The notes under the pieces were generated by a model that worked only from the letters and a program-made list of their open reading frames with translations, did no database searches and had not been told where the DNA came from. Made by a program: the position numbers and the translations under genes. A stretch of 64,000 nt of DNA from Fusarium oxysporum f. sp. lycopersici 4287 (taxonomy: Eukaryota > Ascomycota > Sordariomycetes > Hypocreales > Nectriaceae), in contig NC_030999.1 in NCBI RefSeq assembly GCF_000149955.1, positions 603,957-667,956 on the forward strand, read 5' to 3'. Of the stretch, positions 21,370 to 30,905 are shown piece by piece. Each line of letters opens with the position of its first letter. The stretch's first letter is position 1.

Positions 21370-22444
21370 GTTTCTCCTGCTGGACACCACTCTCAATCTT
21401 CAGAGCTATGTTGAGTGGTACCAGAAGAAGTATTACCAGGATTTGCGAGATGACTACATCACGCCTGATGAGTGGAGTGCTCTAGGGGAGACGCGCGCAT
21501 TCCTTCAACCGTTCTGGAAGATCACTCAGCTTACAGAGGGTCGTTACGCCACTCTAGACCGTTCACTTTTTACAATGGATGTTCTTCACAAACATTATAC
21601 ACAAGCATTCCAGAAACACTCTGGCAACGCCACACTACGGAGCTGCGTTGCAGCTTCTTGGGCTGTATTCGATAAGTATTATCAGCTTACAGATGAGAGC
21701 CCTGCGTACGGTGCGGCAATAATACTTCATCCGTCACGACGTGTAGCCCATATAAAGAAGAACTGGCCAAAGTCCTGGCATAAACCAGTTCTTGACGGCG
21801 TGCGAAAGCATTGGAAAGACTACTACCACGAGCTCCCGCTCCCCACCACGACACCACAGCTGAGAGACGAAATACGGCGCCTTGATGAGTATGACCTACT
21901 CGCTCGGGAGCTTGACGTTGTTAGCCCATCTATGAGTGAGCTGGACGAGTACGATGCTTTCACGACGCAACTGCCCATTGTCATTGACTGCTCTCCACTT
22001 TCTTGGTGGCTCAGAGAAGAACAACAACAGACATACCCTCGTCTCTCTCGAATGGCTGTTGATATCCTCTCGATACCAGCCATGTCTGCCGAGCCGGAGC
22101 GCGTCTTCTCCGGGGCGAGACGCACAATTTCATGGGACCGGTGCCAATTGGGTAGTCGTACAATTGAAAGAGGTGAATGCATGAAGAGTTGGATCAAAAG
22201 CGGGATAACACAAGGTTACCCGGTAGATTTACTTGAAGCGGAAGGTATTGAGGACAACAACGTAGAGGGGTTAGATGATTCGGCTGGCTGGCAGAGCTCC
22301 AACCCAGATTCGGTTTAGTTGATAATGTAAATGACGTCATTTCTTAGTTTCCATATGTATGGATTAAGTTCCATATGGGTTGCATTCCATATTCCATATT
22401 CCATAAGGCGCCGTATGGAGTATGGAGTATGGATAGAAAGCCTG

Positions 22445-23906
22445 GGCAAAGGCCTTCTTAGAAGGCGATTCTAGTGACATATTCGACAGTCACATTGCGG
22501 AGAAAGACCAGAAGAAAGAACGCGAATTACTCCGTGAATGGAGAAAAAGAGGCCCTATTGGAAAACTCCATAATCTGGTCTACTGGATCAGAAGAAACCC
22601 TCAGCGTAGGGAGCTTTTCCTATCCATCACGAGTGGCAAGGTCGACCAATCAATCATGGCCGAATTGGGAGTATGGTTTGTCGACGACACTCTCAAAGGC
22701 TTGATGGTCAAGGCAGATAATGGTACGCGATGGAATTCTGTCTATTTGATGGTCCATCGCGCGCTCAGACTTCGGGACATTATCGATGTCTTTTGCAAGC
22801 TTAGTCTTCTTGACCCCAAGGAAGAAAAAAGGGTCTCCGCCGAGGACGTTCTTAGCTGGAAGACTGGGTAGTACTCGCCGAGATCATCGAAATCCTACAG
22901 CCTTACCTCACGTATACCAAGCACTTTGAGGGTCGCGCTCCTAGATTTGCAGAGGTACTTCCCACCATGTACCTCTTGAAGGACCATCTATCTGAAATGC
23001 GACAGCGGTATTCTTCCAACCTTATCCCTGCGCCGTATCGGGCGCCGAGGATCACTCTCGAAGAGCCAGTACTTGATTGTATCATAGTCGCTGCGCCTAC
23101 TGATGGCAGAGAGAGAGCAACAGGGAGGGCTGCAACAGGACACTGGCGTATCTACCTGGGGCAGATATTCAACCATGGAATCGACTACCAGCGGAGAACC
23201 GAGTTCTCCACTATACCAAGCAGAGATCTCGGTACAATTCGAAGACAAGGACCTAGATCCTGAGCCCTTCGAGTTGTCCGACGATGGGCTACATTTCATA
23301 CAACACTCGATCAAGTATGCAATGTCAAAGCTCGACAAATACCGCAATTTGATGGAGCGGAGCGTTGTTTACTGGGCAGCTATGATATTACACCCAGGAT
23401 ACGGCATTGGGTTCCTGCAGCTTAGGCTACCGAACCAAGTAGACTCGATCCTTCGGGACTTCAGAGATTACTTTGACAGGCACTATGCTCAAGGTAATCA
23501 GGCACCAGTGTCTCCAGACTCCCCTCCGGCATTTCATGGATCAAAGTTATTGTTGCGCACTGCAAACTTCCCCAAGAAGGCCAGGAAAGAAGCTCCGGAT
23601 GAGATCAACCTATACCTACAAATGGTTCCAGAGGAAGACTTCAAAGAAGAGCAATTGCTCCAATGGTGGCTTGGCCGCAAGACTCAGTTCCCACGGTTAT
23701 TCAATATGGCGATGGACCTACTTTCTATCTCAGCCATGTCCAGCGAGAATGAACGTGTTTTCAGTGCCGCAAAGCTCACCATATCTTCACAAAGGAACGC
23801 CCTGCACTGGGTTACTGTGGAGGCATTGCAATGCCTCAGAAACTGGGCTCGCACTGGTGCGATTTCCTGGGCAAAACCAAGGGGACATCAGGACACGATG
23901 CTGTAA
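22445..23906 (+). pseudogene. hAT G transposase, 5'-truncated with frameshifts
   Basis: Starts at the hAT B border in mid-protein (AKAFLEGDSSDIFDSH) and reads WRKRGPIGKLHNLVYWIRRN and VKADNGTRWNSVYLMVHRAL in one frame. It shifts near 22867 (EIIEILQPYLTYTKHFEGRAPRF) and again near 23100-23260, ending with DKYRNLMERSVVYWAAMILHP and the dimerisation domain (QFPRLFNMAMDLLSISAMSSENERVFS) to the stop at 23906. At least two frameshifts and loss of the N-terminus make it a relic. It belongs to a subfamily different from those of A and B. Confidence 0.85.
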
Positions 23907-23929
23907 GATGATTGGCTATGGTATATGGA

Positions 23930-24052
23930 TCCACTTTACTTGCAAGTAAGCAAGTAAAGTAAGTAAGTAGTTCGGGGTGGCAAGTAAGTATGGATATCGT
24001 TAGTAAGTAAGTAAGTAAGCCTGAAAAATTTACTTACTTTACTTATGTAGAA
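23930..24052. repeat. AAGT/ACTT subterminal repeat tract
   Basis: Dense repeats of AAGTAAGT on one side and TTACTTACTTTACTT on the other, just downstream of the hAT G stop. By analogy with the other hATs here it is probably the 3' subterminal region of hAT G; a clean terminus is not evident. Confidence 0.55.
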
Positions 24053-24094
24053 CGCTGGTCTAGACTATTTCTGGTTGATTTTACTGGCTGACGA

Positions 24095-24280
24095 ATGACT
24101 CGAAAAGGCAAACAAGGAGAAGGAGATCCAATCAAGTTCGCGTCGGCTTCCAAAGTCCTGATGCAATATGTGTACCCCAACTTCTTTTTCCACATGACGA
24201 CAGCGTATGATATCTGCCGCCATAAAGGCGTACCGTTGACAAAGTTCGATTTCTTACTCAGCGCCGGCATGTTTGCCTGA
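24095..24280 (+). pseudogene. C-terminal remnant of a DUF1993-type protein
   Basis: A 61-residue frame ends QYVYPNFFFHMTTAYDICRH followed by KGVPLTKFDFL, which closely resembles the C-terminus of the DUF1993 family of small fungal/bacterial proteins (P-N-F-x-F-H-x-x-T-A-Y-x-I-x-R-x-x-G-V-P). Upstream, where about 110 residues should be, there is hAT G repeat DNA, so this is a 5'-truncated relic. The family assignment is from motif memory only. Confidence 0.5.
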
Positions 24281-24859
24281 AGGTCTTGCAATTGCTTGGA
24301 TTGGCTAGCAGATGATCAATGCCACTCAAAAGCATCGGAATTCTTGAAATGACACTTAAGTCCTTTTGGGGGGCCCTATCACCCATACTACTGAATACAG
24401 TAGACTTGAGTCATTATGTGTTTAGCCATAATGGTCGGATGTACACAATCTGGAACAGCAAGTACAAAGCCAGATCTAGGATTGAGGTATGCGGGGGATG
24501 TCGCTTTTTGTTATCAGGAACCACAAATCGGTTTTGGTTAGATTCTTTAGAAAAAAAACCGCATTTCTCCGATCTACAATCTCAACCCCCCTGTGGAACC
24601 ACTTTGATCGGATCCGAATAAGTTGCATCAGTCATTGGTGTTCTGCCTTAGCCATGTATATGTGTGTTTGAGAGGGAAGTACAACGACATGACAAGCATT
24701 TGCTTAATAATACCGAGGTGTACAAATTTCTCAGGACGAATTGCCGGGCTCGCCACCATCATGGCAAGCAATCGCACAGTATTGATTGATTGTTAGGCAT
24801 GCTCAAGCTGTCATTAGTCCGTCCACAGCTGGGCTTGCAACATGCAATACCTAGCCTAG
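24281..24859. other. Gene-free stretch
   Basis: No coding frame with family features and no transposon terminus recognised between the DUF1993-like remnant and the solo LTR. Confidence 0.5.
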
Positions 24860-25065
24860 TGTCAGATATTAAGGTGAATCGTGTATATTTCTTGATTCTG
24901 TCGCAATCGAAGGACTATTGAGACCTTATATCTTCGACTGGTTCCTTCTAGGACTTGAGTCCTAGAAAGTCCTAGATGAAAGTCCTACGATCTAAGTTTA
25001 GGGCTTCAAACTTTAATCCTGAACCTTAATCCTGAAGTTGAGGGTGAACCCTCCAATATTCAACA
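24860..25065 (-). mobile_element. Solo LTR (206 bp) with 5-bp duplication CCTAG
   Basis: On the minus strand it starts TGTTGAATATTGGAG and ends CCTTAATATCTGACA. It is flanked by CCTAG at 24855-24859 and 25066-25070. It shares length and sequence with the solo LTR at 61355-61560, including GTCGAAGATATAAGGTCTC, which may hold the TATA-like promoter element. No internal retrotransposon sequence remains. Confidence 0.93.
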
Positions 25066-25603
25066 CCTAGTCTCCTTGGTCAATGCCGCCTCCGCACTGC
25101 TGATACGCGGGTGCTAGTGAGTGGGGTCACACAATACTTGCGGTCAAGTCAGCATATGGGTTCCGCGAAATAACCGGGCCTTCAAAAAGGAAGAGGCTGG
25201 GGGTGGGATAGTGTCATCGGTGGGATAGTGCCGTGCCGTGCCGTGCCATGCCCACTCCCTTATGTTGCAGCATCTGAAACGTGGAGCCTTCTTGCCCACT
25301 GTGGTCAACATTGACGACAACGACCATGCGTGTATGAAAGCCCACACTGCCGAGTGGCTCTGACCGCTCTGACCGCTATTGGCAGTATGTGCAGGATAGC
25401 GGCAGGGATTGAGTTTCAACTTGCCGGTGCTCCCCTACTTCCTCTCCCACGGACAGTTTAGTACTCCGAAGACTTTAATGCTAACCCCAAGAAATATTGC
25501 CTAGCCATCCTTCTCCTTCCACCTACTACGTCTTCTTCCAATATCTGGTCAAGATCTTTCTAGCTTGCACATCCATTGCCGCAGCCGCCGTCGAAATCAA
25601 ACA
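25066..25603. promoter_or_regulatory. Upstream region of the methyltransferase gene
   Basis: About 540 bp between the solo LTR and the methyltransferase start. It holds a short GTGCC direct repeat (25228-25252) and a pyrimidine-rich stretch at 25490-25560 typical of fungal transcription start regions. No coding sequence recognised. Confidence 0.4.
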
Positions 25604-26557
25604 ATGTTTCCCAGCTGCCGTGTCTCGCAGATAGCGCGAGCTATTCAGCGCACCATGCACCAAAGGGCTGGTGTATTTCCATGTGGCCCATATGGGAAAC
25701 CTATGGCAAATACTGTCCGCTCCATGGCTTCGAAGCCTTTATATACCTCGAACCAGATGTACAACTTTGACGACTGCTTTGCGCATCGCAATATCGGCTA
25801 CAACTCTCCGCATATTGCTTCTTATGTTGAGGAAAACACGCGTATCCTTGACGTAGGGTGTAGTACCGGCGCCATCACCCTAAGTCTTGCAAAGCATAAC
25901 CCAAGTGGCTATGTGTTGGGCATAGACCATGAGCCAGGTGAGTGCATTATGCTGAGACTGTCAGCCAAACCTCTTGCTAATTCTCTCTCAGGAGCCATTT
26001 CTCTAGCTAAACAGCATGCAAAAGAAGAGGGTATCACTAATGTTGAGTTCCGCGTTGCCAATGCGGAGGATATGGATGACATCCAAGATGAGAGTTTTGA
26101 TATTGCTCATGCACATCAAGTCCTCCTCCATGTCACCTACCCCATCACCGTTTTGAAGGAGATGAGAAGGGTGGTGAAAACAGGTGGTATTGTCGCTACA
26201 AGAGACAACTGTCACGTCTTTCGCCACCCGGAGCACCCTTTACTGGAGCAGCATGTGAACAAATTCATTGCCCGCTCACTTGCGCGAGGTGCGCACCCCG
26301 TCGGGAGTCACTTGAATCACGAATGGGTGAACGAGGCTGGATTTCCTTGGGAATGCATTGAGATGGGCGCGGGATCGTGGGATTGGTCAAGTCCGGAGAA
26401 TAAGAGAAATTGGACCTCTGGCGTCTTGGCCGGAGGCCTGGGGTCGATTGAAGGTATTGACCGAGCAGCTTTGGAGAAGGAGGTGGAGGAATGGGTGAAG
26501 AACCCACGTACGAGAATTATCGCTTTGGACAGCTGGGTCATTGGACATAAGAAGTGA
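25604..26557 (+). CDS. SAM-dependent methyltransferase (class I)
   Basis: I start at ATG 25604 (MFPSCRVSQIARAIQ). A 54-nt intron, 25938-25991 (GTGAGT...CTCAG), is in frame; removing it joins GIDHEP to GAISLAKQHAKEEG and gives 299 residues after splicing. Rossmann methyltransferase motifs follow in order: motif I ILDVGCSTGAITLSLA at about residue 85, motif II acidic loop GIDHEPG, motif III VEFRVANAEDMDD, then FDIAHAHQVLLHV and LKEMRRVVKTGGIVATRD. The fold is that of UbiE/arsenite-type or secondary-metabolism methyltransferases; the substrate cannot be read. The first about 45 residues are basic and Ser/Arg-rich, perhaps a leader; a later start at MASKPLYTSNQ is a fair alternative and matches related proteins better. 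It converges with the monooxygenase gene. Confidence 0.85.
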   Translation: MFPSCRVSQIARAIQRTMHQRAGVFPCGPYGKPMANTVRSMASKPLYTSNQMYNFDDCFAHRNIGYNSPHIASYVEENTRILDVGCSTGAITLSLAKHNPSGYVLGIDHEPGECIMLRLSAKPLANSLSGAISLAKQHAKEEGITNVEFRVANAEDMDDIQDESFDIAHAHQVLLHVTYPITVLKEMRRVVKTGGIVATRDNCHVFRHPEHPLLEQHVNKFIARSLARGAHPVGSHLNHEWVNEAGFPWECIEMGAGSWDWSSPENKRNWTSGVLAGGLGSIEGIDRAALEKEVEEWVKNPRTRIIALDSWVIGHKK

Positions 26558-26931
26558 GTCGATAGCTATTTATCTATTACAGTAACGTGAGACTGCTTTG
26601 TGGTATCAGAAATATATGCATGTACTTGATCTTTTCTATATTCTTCAAGTATCTGTGCTATTACCTTCAATGGAAAGACAAAAGGCTATGTAGCGTAAGT
26701 CTTGAAGGAGGCTTCACTTTCTCAACTGGGATCCTTAATAAGATATTTGTAGCAATGTCGCTACTTGTGAAAAACCCACAGAAACAATTAGACGAGGGAG
26801 TAGTCTTTTCGAGATGCTCTGCGTCCTAGCATTGCCAGTCACACAGCGGTTTCCGAAAAGCCCACTTCAGGAGTTCTATAAGATGAAGCAAATTGCCCAG
26901 TACGTGTCAAATATTTCCATGTCTACTCTGG
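26558..26931. other. Convergent 3' intergenic region
   Basis: 374 bp between the stop codons of the methyltransferase and monooxygenase genes; no coding or repeat structure recognised. Confidence 0.5.
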
Positions 26932-28911
26932 CTACTCTTTGGATTTCTCAAGTTCTCTGGCGTCGAACGATATCTCAAAATCCCTCCAGTTCTCCAGACA
27001 CTCCCGGCAATGCTTGAAGTACGCCGGCATTCCACCAAGATAAAGCAAGCATTCTCTCCTCTTTTTGGGATCACTACAAAGAGACTCTAGTATTAGTTCA
27101 CATAATCTTGGAGAAATGCCTCCAAATGGATCGAAGAGTGTATTACTTACTTTGCCCCCATCGCCCAACTGTCTGTTTCCACAAGTAGTGTTTGAGCCGC
27201 AAGTTCAAGAACTGTCTTCCTCCATTCTTCTTCAGACTTCTTTTTTGTCTCAATAACCAGAATGCCTTGAGACCGTAGCCGTTGAAGAACCTCAAGTACC
27301 CACTCGCATTGCTACTCCGCAAATATGGGCCCTATAGCGGTAGACGTCGGGGCTTTGATGCGCGCGTTAAAAAGTGCTTCGACCTCTCATATGAAAAGAC
27401 GGGTTTACCCACCTTGAGGACCGTATAGCATGAAGAAGTTTGGAAAGCCATTTACCATCATGCCGAGATTTGTCAGCACTCCTGTCTCCCATTTATCGTC
27501 CAGGTCAAGCCCGTTACGTCCCTTGACCCCGAGCGACCGCAAACCGCCGGTAATAGCGTCGTAACCGGTGCATACCGCTACGATATCAACTTCAGTATGC
27601 TTGCCGTCCGCAGTTACAATACCATTTTGCGTAAATTCCGTGATGGGGGAGTTTGTAACCGTAGTCTTCGGGTCATCACAAGCTTCATAGTAGTCTTGCT
27701 CCAAGCTTGGGCGTTTAGTCCCAAACCAATACGGTGGCTCAAGCGGCGCGAGTAATTCCCTCTTGATCTGGCGTCTGTCTGTCAGAATACATACTATCAT
27801 CAAAGAATATCGACAGAGCCGACTTATGATGTGTCGGAAATACATACCGGATCTCGGATCCTCTCTCGCGTCTTTTTGCACCAAAAGTCGTACATTACTC
27901 GATTGGACTTGCGATCAATCAAGTAATCGCTGTAAGCTCCTTGAGCAAAATTGTAACCGGCTCGTTTCCAAACCCTGTCTGTGTTAGCATAGCACTACAA
28001 GAGATAGACGACAAGGGTTGGCCTTTTCTCCTACTCTTCAAAAAGTGCCTCTCGATCCTCCTCCGAGTCTTCAAGGACCGTCTTCCCTGTGTTCAATATC
28101 GGTAAGCCATTAGGCGTATCTCTACAGGCTTTAAATATGTGCGGAAAGAGTGGTTTTTGGGCGTAGATTTCGTCCTCTTGAATCTGACGTTGGCCCATTG
28201 GCAGAGCTATATTTGGCGATCGAATAAAATGGGTGACGCTTGAGCAACACTTAACAGCTTCTTGCATGATCTGTACGCCACTCGCTCCGGCGCCGATGAC
28301 TGCTATCCTTTTACCGCTCATGGAGGGATCTTTCTCGGGCCAGGCAGAGGAGTGGTGGATCTCTCCTTGGAACTTATCCAAGCCTTTCCAAGCAGGAAAG
28401 TTTGGCTTTGAAGAAGTACCGACAGCACTCACCAGCCACTTGCACTTGTAAGTCGTTTCCCGATTGGTTTTGACTTCCCACAGGCGCTCACTCTCAACGT
28501 AAATTGCTGAGATTACCTTGGTCTCGTACTCAATGTCTTGGTGCAGGTTCCAAACTGTTGCCGCATGTTGAAAATACGACTGCAATGTTTGGTACGAGGG
28601 GAAACGCTCTTTCCATGTCCAAGAACTCCAAATCTCGGGAGCTGAGAATCCATACCAGGGCATTTCGTGGTCAACTCGAGCCCCCGGATACCGCTGCGTC
28701 CCGTTCGTTAGCCAACAGCAAGGGTCTTTTGGAAATAGGGAAGACGTAGTACATTCCATGCCCATACTCCTCCAATTTGCTTGTTCCATTCCAGCACTCG
28801 TATGCGAAACCCATGTTTGCGTAGGATGTGAAGTAGATAGCATCCACTGAATCCGGATCCAATGACAACAACGTCAAAGGTAAAAGGGTCAATGCCATCA
28901 AGCGAACTCAT
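26932..28911 (-). pseudogene. Baeyer-Villiger-type flavin monooxygenase with an internal stop
   Basis: Six exons fit: 28911-28753, 28693-28035, 27974-27848, 27767-27413, 27352-27151 and 27073-26932, with introns of 59, 60, 80, 60 and 77 nt. The exons sum to 1644 nt (547 codons plus stop), a normal size for the family. Motifs: FAD Rossmann GSGFSG at residues 18-23, the type I BVMO fingerprint FQGEIHHSSAWP, NADPH Rossmann GAGASG, PLEPPYWFGTKRPSLEQDYY, and the C-terminal EEEWRKTVLELA, TDSWAMGAN, KRRECLLYLGG, YFKHC. One in-frame TAG (27312-27314) falls after about 446 codons, so the product would lack about 100 residues unless the base is an assembly error. The reaction would be FAD/NADPH-dependent oxygen insertion next to a ketone. 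The neighbours (methyltransferase, divergent SDR) suggest a small tailoring set. Confidence 0.82.
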
Positions 28912-29343
28912 GATGATCTTAGCTGCGTCCTAATGATGACAAGTTGAAAAGGTTGAAGCAACACGCGGTCATGCTGTAGAAAAAGTCACAATAAAGTGGC
29001 GGTGTGAAAGTATCAGGAGCAGTTTTGCAGATCTGACTTGACGACTTAGCCGTGGTGCATGTGACCTCGTATCCGAGAGTATGCGCGCAAGCTCGGCATT
29101 GAAGCTAGCGTACGAAGCATTTGCGGGCTGATCGGTACTTGATGTATACACGCCTAGGGTTTTGAAACGGGACGTCTCCTTATCTTTCCCCTTGCAATTG
29201 TTAACTAATATGTGCCATTATTTGTTACAAATGTAAAAGCAAGCCTTTGTTAAAAGTCCAGTCGCCACCGTATTCAACAAGTCAAAGAATTAGAGTTCAT
29301 TACCAAAGTGATTTATTCTTGTGTTCCTCTGGCTTAGCCCACA
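28912..29343. promoter_or_regulatory. Shared divergent promoter of monooxygenase and SDR genes
   Basis: 432 bp separate the two start codons. Short head-to-head spacing suggests co-regulation. No specific operator was identified beyond AT-rich tracts near 29200-29300. Confidence 0.5.
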
Positions 29344-30294
29344 ATGTCCGACGAGCAGAAACCGACAAACCGCAAACCGCTCGCGACGTTCCCCAGGCCG
29401 ACTAAGAAGTATCGCTCGGAGCCATACGATCGCATCTCGCTAGCGAATTCCGGTTTCGATGGAACTGGCAAAACAGTATTCATTACTGGCGGAGGTATAT
29501 TATTTTCTTCCTGGTGGCTTGACTTTCATCTCATCTAACTTCACACAGCTACTGGAGTCGGCTATGCTATCGCCAATGCATTTGCTAAAGCTGGCGCCCG
29601 GCGGATAATTCTTGTCTCACGAACCGTTGGATCCCTAGAAAATGCGAAGAAGATTCTTTCGGCACAGTATCCCAGCCTCGAGTGTCTGGTCTTCGCCGCC
29701 TCCCTTACCGACTACCAAAAGATCACTGATATCGTTCAGCAAATTAACGATATCAATGTCCTGGTTCACTCAGCAGTCATGGTCAATGAGCCCATCCCCG
29801 TTGAGCAGATTCCCGTTTCGACTGCTCAAGAACTCTTTGCAACCAACGTCTTCGGCGCCCTGAACTTGTTCACTGCATACTATAATTGTGAGGTCCGGGG
29901 ACCGAAAACCATCATCAATGTCTCTTCGGCCGCTGCTGGAGTACTCTTCCCACTGAATTCCCTTTATGGCGCGAGTAAAGCGGCCACGGCACAAATCCTT
30001 CAGCATATGGCGGCGGAGCAACAGGCCAAACCAGTTGGCGAACGTGTCAGAATCTTTTCATTTCATCCTGGACATTTTTATACTCCTCTAGTCGCACAAC
30101 ATGTAGATAAAACCTGGGTTGACTGGGATGACATCGAACTCGCCGGTGACTATGCTGTTTGGCTAGCAGGCTCAAACAGCGCGTTTCTTGAGGGCCGATT
30201 TACATGGGCAACATGGGATATGGACGAGCTTCTTGCTCTGAAGGCACAAATCGAGCAGGATCCGAGCTACTTGACAATAGGACTTAAGTTGTAA
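29344..30294 (+). CDS. Short-chain dehydrogenase/reductase
   Basis: ATG 29344; a 54-nt intron 29495-29548 (GTATAT...CACAG) joins ITGG to ATGVGYAIANAFAKAG, giving 298 residues. The cofactor motif TGGATGVG (TGxxxGxG) sits at about residues 48-55, NVSS is the conserved S-strand, and YGASK supplies the catalytic Tyr and Lys. The family reduces or oxidises carbonyl/hydroxyl groups with NAD(P)H in the cytosol. The C-terminal DWDDIELAGDYAVWLAG and FLEGRFTWATWDMDEL follow the usual fungal SDR pattern in secondary-metabolite settings. It is divergently transcribed from the monooxygenase. The substrate is not predictable. The gene appears intact and is followed within 10 bp by a pogo element. Confidence 0.9.
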
Positions 30295-30905
30295 ATTAAA
30301 TTTAACGTACATGATAAGCGGGTGCAACAGACAAGCGAGTGCAACAAAAAATCCCGCAATTTACATCTTCTCAACTTAATCATTTAATTTTCAACCACCA
30401 AATATGTCAGACCTAAATATTGAGGCTAGGATTCTTCTTGCACTTCGTGCCCTTCAAAATGACCCAAAATTAAGTCTCCGACGCGCCGCAGGCATTTACC
30501 AGGTCCGTTATTGGACTTTACATCGCCGACAGAAGGGTATCCTTTCTACGCGTGATTCTATCCCAAAATCACGCAAACTATCTGATCTAGAGGAACAGAT
30601 CATAGTTCAGTTCAGCGAGATGCCGCCTGTCGGCAAGCGCTGGGTCTCTAACTTCGTCAAGCGACACAAAGACCTCAAGACGCATTTTTTCCGTAAATAT
30701 GACTACCAGAGAGCCAAATGTGAAGATCCGACCATTATTCGCCACTGGTTTAGGCTCGTAGCGAATGTAATCGCCAAGTATGGCATCCGACCTGATAAAA
30801 TCTATAACTTTGACGAGACTGGCTTTATGATGGGCGTCATTGCGAGCGGAACGGTCGTCACAGGTGCTGAAAGGCGTGGAAGACCAAAATCAGTGCAGCC
30901 TGGAA

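Larger units (their letters stand above)
19493..22318 (+). pseudogene. hAT B transposase, disrupted
   Basis: ATG 19493 opens an S/T-rich leader and BED-like finger (WAHAREPL, CMHCVSP, FRNHLLKIHG). Coding continues to the gap at 20130. After the gap, 21014-21369 is hAT C, and transposase resumes at about 21378 with LLLDTTLNLQSYVEWY and DEWSALGETRAFLQPFWKI, through YYQLTDESPAYGAAIILHPS and the dimerisation domain (YPRLSRMAVDILSIPAMSAEPERVFSGARR) to the stop at 22318. The middle, including the presumed catalytic core, is either in the gap or lost. The frame that seems to cross the N run is an artefact. Confidence 0.82.
19283..22444 (+). mobile_element. hAT element B (interrupted by hAT C and an assembly gap)
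   Basis: Termini CAGGCTTTCTATCCATAC at 19283 and the perfect inverse ending at 22444. Subterminal regions hold repeats of ATCCATAT/CCATACG. The two 8-mers next to the ends (TGGCAGGG, GGCAAAGG) do not match. The flanks come from different hAT families in opposite orientations (A minus on the left, G plus on the right), so the locus has been rearranged since insertion. Confidence 0.85.

Noticed and set aside
22445..22452. GGCAAAGG as target duplication partner of TGGCAGGG for hAT B
   Set aside because: Only partial similarity, and the flanking genes are unrelated, so not accepted as a duplication.
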